Origin: Solirubrobacterales bacterium
Lineage (GTDB): Bacteria > Actinomycetota > Thermoleophilia > Solirubrobacterales > Solirubrobacteraceae
Length of the DNA stretch: 7,893 nt
Assembly (NCBI GenBank): GCA_015655225.1
Contig: JAATFK010000083.1
Location: 1-7,893 of the forward strand
Direction of reading: 5' to 3'
Made by a program: the position numbers and the translations under genes
Notes under the pieces: model-generated
The model's database searches: none
Told to the model about the DNA's origin: nothing
Seen by the model: only the letters and a program-made list of their open reading frames with translations
In this document: piece after piece, positions 1 through 6,077 of the stretch
How positions within the stretch are numbered: position 1 is the stretch's first letter
Layout of the letters: every line of letters begins with the position of its first letter

Positions 1-805
1 CCTCGCCGAGCGCCGCCGGCACGCCGGTCGCCCGCGCCAGGTCGGTCGCGATCCGCATGTCCTTCAGCATCAGCGCCAAGCGGAAGCCCGAGTCGTAGGA
101 CCCGGGCAGCACGAATCTCGGGAGCTTCACCTCGGTCGACCCGCTGCGTCCGCTGGAGCCGTTGATCGCCTCGAGCATCGTGGCGGCGTCGAGGCCGAAC
201 GCCTGTCCGACGGCGAGCGCCTCGGCGCTGACGAGGAGGTGCGTCGCCGACAGGAGGTTGTTGAGCGCCTTGAGCGCGTGACCGGCGCCGACCGGACCGA
301 CGTGGACGGTCGATCTGCCGAGGTCGTCCAGCAGCGGACGCGCACGCGCCACGTCGGCGTCGCCGCCGCCGACCATGATCGTGAGCGTCCCCGCCCGCGC
401 GCCCGCGACGCCGCCCGAGACCGGCGCATCGACCACGTCGATCCCGATCGCGGCGGCGCGCGTCGCCAGCTCGCGTGTCGCGAGCGGCTCGGAGGAGCCC
501 ATGTCGATCAGCAGCGTCCCCAGCTCGATCCGCTCGAGCAGCCCGCCGTCCAGCAGCGCGGCGTTGACGATCGCCGAGCTCGGCAGCATCACCACGACGA
601 TCCCCGCGCCCGCGACGGCCTCGACGGGATCGTCGACCGCCGCCACGCCGCTCGCCTCCGAGAACGCGGCGCGCGCCGCCGGCGAGACGTCGGTCCCGCG
701 CACGTCCCAGCCGGCCGCGGCGAGGCGGGTCGCCATCGGCACCCCCATCTGTCCCAGGCCGACGAACGCGACCGAGCGGCGCGACTCAGGTGGCGCCGAG
801 CTCAT
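1..805 (-). CDS. HIBADH-family NAD(P)-dependent beta-hydroxyacid dehydrogenase, 3' end cut by window edge
   Basis: Predicted to oxidise a beta-hydroxy acid to a semialdehyde or keto acid (3-hydroxyisobutyrate / tartronate-semialdehyde reductase family). I translated 268 codons from ATG 803-805; the stop lies beyond the left edge. Seen: Rossmann motif GLGQMG (about residues 16-21), the substrate-binding DAPVSGG loop with Ser130, catalytic Lys179 and Asn183 in GAGHALKALNN, and a KD pair at 248-249. Family length is about 290-300, so about 25-30 residues are missing. Asp39 at the end of the second beta strand suggests NAD rather than NADP (inference). A good ribosome binding site, GGAGAAGG (812-819), sits 6 bases upstream of the ATG, inside the CMD gene. 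The gene overlaps the CMD gene by 20 bases, so it is the last visible gene of the operon. It is a paralogue of the enzyme at 1561-2475. The true substrate is unknown. Confidence 0.9.
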   Translation of the reverse strand, partial: MSSAPPESRRSVAFVGLGQMGVPMATRLAAAGWDVRGTDVSPAARAAFSEASGVAAVDDPVEAVAGAGIVVVMLPSSAIVNAALLDGGLLERIELGTLLIDMGSSEPLATRELATRAAAIGIDVVDAPVSGGVAGARAGTLTIMVGGGDADVARARPLLDDLGRSTVHVGPVGAGHALKALNNLLSATHLLVSAEALAVGQAFGLDAATMLEAINGSSGRSGSTEVKLPRFVLPGSYDSGFRLALMLKDMRIATDLARATGVPAALGE

Positions 806-1178
806 CGAGCACCTTCTCCGCCGTGCGGAACGACTCCAGCGCCGCCGGGACGCCGCAGTAGATCGCCGTCTGCAGCAGCGTCTCCTGGATCTCCGCGACG
901 GTGCAGCCGTTGGTGATCGCGCCGCGCACGTGAACGCCGAGCTCGTGGTTGCGACCGAGCGCGGTCAGCATCCCGAGGTTCAGCAGGCTGCGCGTGCGAC
1001 GGTCGAGGCCGGGACGGGTCCAGACGGCGCCCCAGCAGTACTCGGTCACCAGCTCCTGGACGGGCTTCGTGAAGTCCGACGCGGCGGCCAGCGAGCGCTC
1101 GACGTGCTCCGTGCCCAGCACCTCCTTGCGCGTCTCGAGTCCTCGTGCGAGCCGGTCGTCTTCGGCGGACGCGCTCAC
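786..1178 (-). CDS. carboxymuconolactone decarboxylase (CMD) family protein
   Basis: 130-residue protein of the PcaC/AhpD-like all-helical family, the usual length for a single CMD domain. Visible family stretches are YCWGAVWTRPGLDRRTRSLL (about 47-66), HELGVHVRGAITNGCT (78-93) and the C-terminal TAIYCGVPAALESFR (104-118). It has no CxxC motif, so it is not an AhpD-type peroxidase, and is more like the decarboxylase branch. I place the start at GTG 1176-1178, which overlaps the cupin stop as GTGA (1175-1178) with a G-rich stretch just upstream. A longer reading from ATG 1226 would add an Arg-rich tail that is only the cupin 3' end in another frame. True 4-carboxymuconolactone decarboxylases sit with other pca genes, and none are present here, so the substrate is open. 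Coupling to the cupin suggests a joint step. Confidence 0.88.
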   Translation of the reverse strand: MSASAEDDRLARGLETRKEVLGTEHVERSLAAASDFTKPVQELVTEYCWGAVWTRPGLDRRTRSLLNLGMLTALGRNHELGVHVRGAITNGCTVAEIQETLLQTAIYCGVPAALESFRTAEKVLDELGAT

Positions 1179-1564
1179 GACGTCGCCCCCCGCTCGTAGT
1201 CCTCGTCGCCGACGGCGTCGAGCCACTCGTGCCCGCCGAGCGAGATCGCGAGATGGACGAGGTAGCCGTCGCTCGCGGCGCCGTGCCAGTGCTCCTCTCC
1301 CGGCGGGATCCAGACGGTGTCGCCGGCGCGGATCGCGCCGCCGTGGCCATCGCGTGCGACCGCCCAGCCGTGCCCGCTCGTCACGTGCAGGATCTGTCCC
1401 CGCTCGTGCGTGTGCCAGTGGGTGCGAGCGCCCGGCGGGAAGAAGACGCTGTTTATCGTCACCTCGTCGGTCGTCGGCAGGACGGGATCGGCGAGCACGG
1501 TGCCGGTGAACGTCGGCCCGCGCTCGTCGGAGGGGCCGTCGCTGCGTCCAGGGATGATCTTCAT
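1175..1564 (-). CDS. small single-domain cupin, metal site like cupin hydroxynitrile lyases
   Basis: 129 residues forming one cupin barrel. Motif 1 is PGARTHWHTHERGQ (about 44-57), giving metal ligands His51 and His53, with Gln57 where the cupin consensus has Glu. Motif 2 is GDTVWIPPGEEHWHGA (81-96), giving His92. This His-His-Gln-His set and the flanking sequence (FTGTV near the N-terminus, HWHGA, VHLAI near the C-terminus) closely resemble what I recall of the manganese cupin (R)-mandelonitrile lyase from Granulicella tundricola (GtHNL). Many relatives are simply called cupins, and the physiological reaction may differ (decarboxylation, C-C cleavage or dioxygenation). The start ATG 1562-1564 overlaps the upstream stop as ATGA, with GAGGA (1574-1578) 9 bases before it. 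The stop overlaps the GTG of the CMD gene, so the two are probably made together. The cupin fold is certain; the reaction is not. Confidence 0.88.
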   Translation of the reverse strand: MKIIPGRSDGPSDERGPTFTGTVLADPVLPTTDEVTINSVFFPPGARTHWHTHERGQILHVTSGHGWAVARDGHGGAIRAGDTVWIPPGEEHWHGAASDGYLVHLAISLGGHEWLDAVGDEDYERGATS

Positions 1565-2475
1565 CTGGTGGAGTCCTCGTGGTCGGGGTCGTAGAGGCGG
1601 GTGCCGCCGGCGACGTCGCCGATCGCGTCGACGACGCGGTTGGAGATCAGGTCGCCGTAGCCGAGCTGCGTCGCGAGTCCGAAGCTCGCCAGCGGGCCGG
1701 CGGCGTTGAGCGCGGGGACACCGAGCTCGCGCACGTGGTCGAGGTAGAGCACGACGTCCTTCGTCATCAGCTTGCTCGTCAGCCCGCCCTCGAGGTAGTC
1801 GCCCTGGACGATCCGCGGGAAGCGGTTCTGCGTCGCGAAGTTGACCCCGCTGGAGCTGTTGAGCACGTCGAGGAAGGTCGTCAGCTCCAGCCCGGCCTTG
1901 CGAGCGGCGACCATCACCTCGGCGGTCGCCGCGAGGCTGACCGCGTTGAGGAAGTTGTTCAGCAGCTTCGCGGTGTGGCCCGCCCCCGCCTCGCCCATGT
2001 GGAAGACGTTCGCGGCGAACGTGGCGAACAGCCAGTCGAGGGAGTCGACGACGTCCTTCTCGCCGCCGACCATGATCGACAGCGTCCCCTTCTCGGCCGC
2101 CGCGGCGCCGCCGCTGATGCCGGCGTCCAGCAGCGCGACGCCGCGTTCGCGCAGGACGCCGTGCAGCCGTTGCGTCGAGCTGGGCGCGGCCGTCGAGAGG
2201 TCGACGACGATCTGGCCCTCGCGCGCGTGCGCGAGGATCCCGTCGGCGCCGAGGACGACCGACTCGACGACGGTGGAGTCGGGCAGCGAGAGAAGGAACA
2301 CGTCCGTCTCGGCGGCCACCGCCGCGATCGATGCGGCCGCGGCCGCGCCGGTCTCCTCGGCCCGTCCGGCGACCGGGTCGAAGCCCACGACCGGATGCCC
2401 AGCGGCGACGACCCGGGCCCCGATGCGACCGCCCATGTTGCCCAGTCCGATGATGCCGATGCGCTGCGATGCCAT
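1561..2475 (-). CDS. HIBADH-family NAD(P)-dependent beta-hydroxyacid dehydrogenase, complete
   Basis: Full-length 304-residue member of the 3-hydroxyisobutyrate / 6-phosphogluconate dehydrogenase superfamily. Seen: Rossmann motif GLGNMG (10-15), Asp33 ending the second strand (NAD preference inferred), substrate loop DAGISGG with Ser121, catalytic Lys170 and Asn174 in GAGHTAKLLNN, a TKD motif at 238-240, and the helical C-terminal dimer domain. The start ATG 2473-2475 is preceded by a strong ribosome binding site, GAGAGGAG (2486-2493), 10 bases upstream and inside the SDR 3' end. It lies 5 bases after the SDR stop and overlaps the cupin start by 4 bases. It shares the motif layout and the 'SSG' helix signature with the enzyme at 1-805, but the substrate loops differ (DAGISGG against DAPVSGG), so the two may handle different acids. 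The exact substrate is unknown. Confidence 0.93.
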   Translation of the reverse strand: MASQRIGIIGLGNMGGRIGARVVAAGHPVVGFDPVAGRAEETGAAAAASIAAVAAETDVFLLSLPDSTVVESVVLGADGILAHAREGQIVVDLSTAAPSSTQRLHGVLRERGVALLDAGISGGAAAAEKGTLSIMVGGEKDVVDSLDWLFATFAANVFHMGEAGAGHTAKLLNNFLNAVSLAATAEVMVAARKAGLELTTFLDVLNSSSGVNFATQNRFPRIVQGDYLEGGLTSKLMTKDVVLYLDHVRELGVPALNAAGPLASFGLATQLGYGDLISNRVVDAIGDVAGGTRLYDPDHEDSTR

Positions 2476-2480
2476 GTTCG

Positions 2481-3314
2481 TCAGGCTCCTCTCGTGTATC
2501 CGTCGACGACCGCCGGGTCCCAGAGGCCCGCTCCGCCGGACGGCCGAACGGTGCTCACGACGGTCGCCCCGCCGTCGACCGAGACGACCTCCCCGGCCAT
2601 GTAGGAGGCGTCCTCACTGAGCAGGAACGCGACGACCGCCGCGATCTCCTCCGGACGCCCGGCCCGGCGCATCGGCGCGGTGCTCGCGCGTCTGGCCATG
2701 TCGCCGCCGCCGCCCGTCTGCGCCTCCCCCGCCGCCGCGAACAGCGGCGTCGGGACGATGCCGGGCGCGACCGCGTTGACGCGGATGCCGAGCGGGGCGC
2801 CGTACATCGCCGCGGTGCGCATCAGTCCGAGAACGCCGTGCTTCGACGTGTGGTAGGCGACCAGGTCGGCGGCGGCGCGCAGGCTCGCGATCGACGCGGT
2901 GACGACCACCGCCCCGGGCGCCCCGCTCTGCGCCCGAAACTGCCGGAAGCCGGCGCGCAGGCCGAGGAAGACGCCGGTCACGTTGATCGCCATCACCCGC
3001 TCGAAGTCGGCGAGCGCCATCTCGGGCAGCGGGGCGAACGAGCCGGGGATGCCTGCGTTGAGGTGGTGGAGGTCGACCCGGCCGAAGCGCTCCAGCGCGG
3101 CTGCCATGTAGCGCTCGACCGCGCGCTCGTCGCTGACGTCGGCCGCCACCGCGATCGCCTCGCCCGGCAGCTCCGCCGCGACCCGCGCCGCCCGCTCCCC
3201 GTCGACGTCGACCGCCACCACGCGGGCGCCCTCCTCCGAGAGCCGTCGCGCCGACGCCGCGCCCAGGCCGCCCGCGGCCCCCGTCACGATCGCCACTCTG
3301 TCGTTCAGGCGCAT
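2481..3314 (-). CDS. classical short-chain dehydrogenase/reductase (SDR), probably NAD-dependent
   Basis: 277-residue classical SDR that should interconvert an alcohol and a carbonyl. Seen: cofactor loop TGAAGGLG (11-18), Asp36 after the second strand (favours NAD), Asp60 in the ADV motif, LNAG with Asn86 (usually NNAG), and the catalytic tetrad Asn111, Ser141, Tyr154, Lys158 (YHTSK). It ends with the family's SVDGG followed by about 27 extra residues that include GGAGLWDP, a longer tail than most 250-residue members. The start ATG 3312-3314 gives a normal N-terminus, but the bases just before it are CCCTCC, not a ribosome binding site. Translation therefore probably depends on ribosomes finishing the binding-protein gene 6 bases upstream. 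Position in the operon suggests it oxidises the imported compound before the HIBADH-like enzymes act (inference). Confidence 0.93.
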   Translation of the reverse strand: MRLNDRVAIVTGAAGGLGAASARRLSEEGARVVAVDVDGERAARVAAELPGEAIAVAADVSDERAVERYMAAALERFGRVDLHHLNAGIPGSFAPLPEMALADFERVMAINVTGVFLGLRAGFRQFRAQSGAPGAVVVTASIASLRAAADLVAYHTSKHGVLGLMRTAAMYGAPLGIRVNAVAPGIVPTPLFAAAGEAQTGGGGDMARRASTAPMRRAGRPEEIAAVVAFLLSEDASYMAGEVVSVDGGATVVSTVRPSGGAGLWDPAVVDGYTRGA

Positions 3315-3320
3315 GGAGGG

Positions 3321-4388
3321 CTAGAACTCGGGGTGGTAGCTGGCGATGTTCGCCTTCGTGTAGACCTTGAACGCCGGCAGCGTGACGCGCTGGACTCTGC
3401 TGCCTCTGAAGGCCGCGACGAGGGAGTCGATCGAGTCGGTCACCTCGGTTCTCGGGTAGGTCGGCGCGGTCAGGCCGACCTGGCCGTTCGCGACGAGCGC
3501 CGCGACCGGCGTGGAGCCGCCGAAGTCGGCGAGTCTCACGCGGCCGGACTTGCCGGCTTGCTGGATCGCTCTCGCCGCGCCGACCGTGAGGTCGGAGTAG
3601 TCGGAGACGATCAGGGTCAGGTCGGGGTTCGACTGCAGGAGGTTCTGCGCGGCCGCGTAGCCCTTCGTCGTGGTGTAGTCGGTGCGCAGCTCGCCGGCGA
3701 CCTGGAAGCCGGGGTCGGTTCTCTGGATCTCCTTGACGTCGAGGTCGACCAGCTTCGACAGGCTGTCGACGGCGAGACCCGTGATCAGCCCGACCTTCTG
3801 CGGTCCCGGGTACTGCTTCGCGATCGCCTGGAACCACTCGAGGATCCGCTGGCGCGTGAAGTACCCGGACGAGTAGTTGAGCGTTCCCGGCTGCCACAGG
3901 CCCGCGTCGGTCGCCTGGATGTAGCGGCCGCACAGCGGCTGGTTGACGACCGCGACGACGATGCCTCTGGCGGGCGCCTGCTGGCTCGCGACATTGCAGT
4001 CGAGGCTCGAGTCGATCGGACCGAGCGAGAACGCGGTGAAGCGGCCGCTCTGCATCGCCGTCTGGAGCTGGTTGAACTGTCTCTGCGGATCGAAGGCGCC
4101 GTCGTAGACGGTGACCGAGACGCCGTCTCTCTTGCCGGCCGCCTGTGCCGCGGCCTTGCCCGCCGCTCCGTAGGCGTTGCCGGTGCCGTAGACGAAGTAG
4201 GCGATCTTCGGCGAGCCGGAGACCTTGATCTGGTGCGTCCCGACGTCGACCGTGGCGGAGCCGCTGCCGCCGCCGCCGCTGCTGCTGCCGCCGCTCGGGC
4301 TCGACGAGCTGCTCCCGCACCCGGCGAGCGCCAGGACGACCGCCGCGCCGCTCAACGCGAACGCGGACTTCGCTGTTCGGATCCGCAT
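3321..4388 (-). CDS. ABC transporter substrate-binding lipoprotein, sugar-type (periplasmic binding protein fold I)
   Basis: 355-residue exported lipoprotein expected to bind a small solute outside the membrane for an ABC importer. Seen: Arg/Lys N-terminus, hydrophobic segment and lipobox LALAGC with lipidated Cys24, a Ser/Gly linker (about 25-46), then a two-lobed domain starting KIAYFVYGTGNAYG, typical of sugar-binding Peripla_BP_4 proteins. Cys131 and Cys153 could form a disulphide. I chose ATG 4386-4388 because AGGAGAGG (4390-4397) lies just upstream; ATG 4400 and ATG 4430 lack such a site, and the latter would fall in the candidate -10. No permease or ATPase gene is visible, so it is an orphan in this window. 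Arginine codons are odd: 9 of 18 are AGA, far more than in the neighbours. The ligand cannot be inferred; this fold also binds aromatic acids and polyols. Confidence 0.92.
   Translation of the reverse strand: MRIRTAKSAFALSGAAVVLALAGCGSSSSSPSGGSSSGGGGSGSATVDVGTHQIKVSGSPKIAYFVYGTGNAYGAAGKAAAQAAGKRDGVSVTVYDGAFDPQRQFNQLQTAMQSGRFTAFSLGPIDSSLDCNVASQQAPARGIVVAVVNQPLCGRYIQATDAGLWQPGTLNYSSGYFTRQRILEWFQAIAKQYPGPQKVGLITGLAVDSLSKLVDLDVKEIQRTDPGFQVAGELRTDYTTTKGYAAAQNLLQSNPDLTLIVSDYSDLTVGAARAIQQAGKSGRVRLADFGGSTPVAALVANGQVGLTAPTYPRTEVTDSIDSLVAAFRGSRVQRVTLPAFKVYTKANIASYHPEF
4261..4295. repeat. imperfect trinucleotide (CCG/CTG) run encoding a Ser/Gly linker
   Basis: A run of CCG and CTG triplets on the plus strand reads on the coding strand as AGC and GGC codons, giving the flexible Ser/Gly tether just after the lipidated Cys of the binding protein. 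Such runs may vary in length by slippage, which would change tether length without shifting the frame. Confidence 0.6.
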
Positions 4389-4389
4389 G

Positions 4390-4397
4390 CCTCTCCT
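4390..4397 (-). promoter_or_regulatory. ribosome binding site deciding the binding-protein start
   Basis: On the minus strand this reads AGGAGAGG, with the AGGAG core 4 bases from ATG 4388. Two in-frame upstream ATGs (4400 and 4430) have no such site. The spacing is slightly short but this is the only purine-rich match. Confidence 0.65.
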
Positions 4398-4428
4398 CAT
4401 GGTCGATGCCGACGACGCCGGCGCCGTC

Positions 4429-4458
4429 ATTGATCCTGCTGCAATCCGCGCGCGTCAA
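4429..4458 (-). promoter_or_regulatory. candidate promoter for the binding-protein / dehydrogenase operon
   Basis: Inside the only real intergenic gap (4389-4489). The -35 candidate is TTGACG at 4453-4458 on the minus strand, close to the TTGACA consensus. A weak -10, GATCAAT (4429-4435), follows after a 17-18 base spacer. The predicted transcript would start near 4422, leaving a leader of about 35 bases before ATG 4388. The -10 is poor (about half of TATAAT), which would suit an activated or repressed promoter. Two inverted repeats overlap or flank it: CGCGTC-N15-GACGCG (4451-4477) and a 25-base imperfect palindrome (4406-4430). No convincing terminator for the upstream gene was seen, so read-through from block 1 is possible. 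Confidence 0.4.
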
Positions 4459-4489
4459 CGAACGAGCGAGCGACGCGACTTGTGGGCCT

Positions 4490-5275
4490 TCACAATTCGC
4501 GTCTGAGCCGCGCGAGCGCGGCCGGGATCTCGCCGGGCTCGAGCGTGAGGCCGACGACCGCGCCGTCGGCTCCGGCCGCGCGCATCGCGGCGACCGCCGC
4601 CCCGAGCGCCTCGGGCGAGTCCTCGGTCACGCGTGGCACGATCGGCAGCTCCGGCCACGTCGCGCGTGCCTGTGCGACCTCCGCGGCCGTGAGCATGATC
4701 GGATGCCAGGTGGCGTGAAGCTCGCGGGCGCGCAGGGCCGCGCGCCGCGAGGCGCCGCCGATCCACAGCTCCGGCGGCGGCGTCGGCAGCGGCCCGAAGG
4801 TCGCGTCCTCGAACTGCCAGTGCTCGCCCGCGAAGCCGGGCTCGCCGGCCCACAGCGCTCGCATGACGCGGATCGCCTCCTCCGTCCTGCGCCCACGCTC
4901 GTCGAAGGGGCAGCCCATGAAGCGGAACTCGTCCTCGTGCCAGCCGACGCCGAGCCCGAGGCGCAGGCGCCCGCCGGACAGCTCCTGGACCCCGGCGGCC
5001 AGCTTCGCGAGCAGCAGCGGGTTGTGCAACGGCAGCACGAGCACGGAGGTGCCGAGCCGGACGCGACTGATGCGTGCCGCGAGGAACGCGAGCGCCGGCA
5101 GCGGATGGACGACGTTGCCGTAGGCGGCGGCTGCCGCGGGACCGGCGACGACGTGCTCCGTCATCCAGACGGAGTCGAAGCCAAGCTCCTCCGCGGCCTC
5201 GGCGATCGCGACGACGGTCGCCGCGCTCGCCCGCGGATGGGCGTTGGCGAGGTGGACGCCGAGCTCGAACGCCAT
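4490..5275 (-). CDS. luciferase-like (LLM class), probably F420-dependent, oxidoreductase
   Basis: 261-residue TIM-barrel protein of the bacterial luciferase-like family. Seen: N-terminal strand FELGVHLA, FDSVWMTEHV (33-42), LGTSVLVLPLHNPLLLAK (74-91), the family signature GGRLRLGLGVGWHEDEF (101-117) and the C-terminal PELWIGG (168-174). In actinobacteria proteins of this form usually use reduced or oxidised F420 for hydride transfer, but FMN-dependent monooxygenases share the fold, so the cofactor is inferred. It is somewhat shorter than the common 280-300 residues. The start ATG 5273-5275 lies 3 bases after the upstream stop, with GGAG about 15 bases away, so coupling is likely. As the last gene of block 1, it may oxidise or reduce an intermediate of the acyl-CoA route encoded upstream. 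The substrate is unknown. Confidence 0.88.
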   Translation of the reverse strand: MAFELGVHLANAHPRASAATVVAIAEAAEELGFDSVWMTEHVVAGPAAAAAYGNVVHPLPALAFLAARISRVRLGTSVLVLPLHNPLLLAKLAAGVQELSGGRLRLGLGVGWHEDEFRFMGCPFDERGRRTEEAIRVMRALWAGEPGFAGEHWQFEDATFGPLPTPPPELWIGGASRRAALRARELHATWHPIMLTAAEVAQARATWPELPIVPRVTEDSPEALGAAVAAMRAAGADGAVVGLTLEPGEIPAALARLRREL

Positions 5276-5278
5276 CGG

Positions 5279-6076
5279 CTAGGCCGTGTGCTCCAGCGGG
5301 GGGAAGCGCGGCGCCCGGCGCTCCGTGAAGCTGGCGACGCCCTCGGCCAGATCAGGGCGGTCGAGCGACGCGACCATCGCGACGTCGGCCGCCGCGTAGG
5401 CGGCGCCGAGGTCGCGCTCCAGGTCGTCGTGCACCTGGCGCTTGATCACGGCCATCGACGTCGGCGAGCTCCAGGTCGCCAGCTCCCGGGCGTAGTCGAG
5501 CGCGGCATCGAGCATCGCGTCCGCGGGCGCGACGCGGTTCACGAGACCGAGCTCGCAGGCCTCGTCGGCGAGGACGATGCGCCCGGACAGCAGGAGGTCG
5601 AGCGCGGCGGCAGGACCGACGAGCCGCGTCAGGAGCCACGACAGCCCGTGCTCGGCGACGAGGCCGCGGCGCGCGAACGCGGTCGTGAGTCTCGCGCCCT
5701 CGGCGGCGAACCGCAGGTCGCACATCGCCGCGAGCATCAGCCCCATGCCGGCGGCGGCGCCGTTGACGGCGGCGATCACCGGCTTCGGGATCGAGCGCAC
5801 GAACGTGTGCGGACGGTCGTCGATGATCTCCGGATGGTTGCCCGGCGAGATCTCGTCGAGGTCGCCGATGTCGGCGCCCGCGCAGAAGCCGCGTCCCGCG
5901 CCCGTCACGACGATCGCCCGGACCTCCGCGTCGGCGCCGGCGCGCGCCAGGGCATCGTGGTAGGCGAGCCCGAGCTGTGGCGTCCAGGCGTTGAGGCGAT
6001 CGGGACGGTTCAAGGTGATCGTCGCGACCCGCTCGGCGACGTCGTAGAGGACGAGATCGGTTGCGGCGTCGGTCAT
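5279..6076 (-). CDS. enoyl-CoA hydratase/isomerase (crotonase) family protein
   Basis: 265-residue crotonase-fold protein that should act on an acyl-CoA thioester. Seen: NRPDRLNAW (23-31), first oxyanion-hole segment GFCAGADI (63-70), second oxyanion segment NGAAAGMGL (105-113), and the GLVAEHGLSWLLTRLVG block (138-154). By my alignment to rat mitochondrial enoyl-CoA hydratase, the position of catalytic Glu144 is Phe134, and that of Glu164 is Asp160; Glu142 lies nearby in AEHG. Hydration by the classical two-Glu mechanism is therefore doubtful, and isomerase, hydrolase or ring-cleaving activity is possible. I place the start at ATG 6074-6076, one base after the EthD-like stop, with GGAG (6087-6090) 10 bases upstream. 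A start at 6115 would add 13 residues read from the neighbouring gene. It lies 3 bases before the luciferase-like gene. Confidence 0.9.
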   Translation of the reverse strand: MTDAATDLVLYDVAERVATITLNRPDRLNAWTPQLGLAYHDALARAGADAEVRAIVVTGAGRGFCAGADIGDLDEISPGNHPEIIDDRPHTFVRSIPKPVIAAVNGAAAGMGLMLAAMCDLRFAAEGARLTTAFARRGLVAEHGLSWLLTRLVGPAAALDLLLSGRIVLADEACELGLVNRVAPADAMLDAALDYARELATWSSPTSMAVIKRQVHDDLERDLGAAYAAADVAMVASLDRPDLAEGVASFTERRAPRFPPLEHTA

Positions 6077-6077
6077 C

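Noticed and set aside
786..1178. Assignment of the CMD gene as pcaC of the protocatechuate pathway
   Set aside because: No pcaB, pcaD, pcaG or pcaH-like gene is in the window, and the CMD family has many members with other roles.
1179..1226. N-terminal Arg-rich extension of the CMD protein
   Set aside because: These codons lie inside the cupin 3' end in a different frame; the GTG overlapping the cupin stop gives the normal family length.
2469..4433. 654-residue open frame on the plus strand opposite the SDR and binding-protein genes
   Set aside because: It is rich in Arg, Asp and Gly with no family motifs, and lies antisense to two well-supported genes. Long antisense frames are expected at this GC content.
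2614..4458. 614-residue minus-strand frame overlapping the binding-protein and SDR genes
   Set aside because: It is an alternate-frame shadow of low complexity; the overlapped frames have clear lipoprotein and SDR motifs.
4451..4477. Inverted repeat as a rho-independent terminator for block 1
   Set aside because: The stem is only 6 bp with a 15-base loop and no following T run, so it fits an operator better than a terminator.
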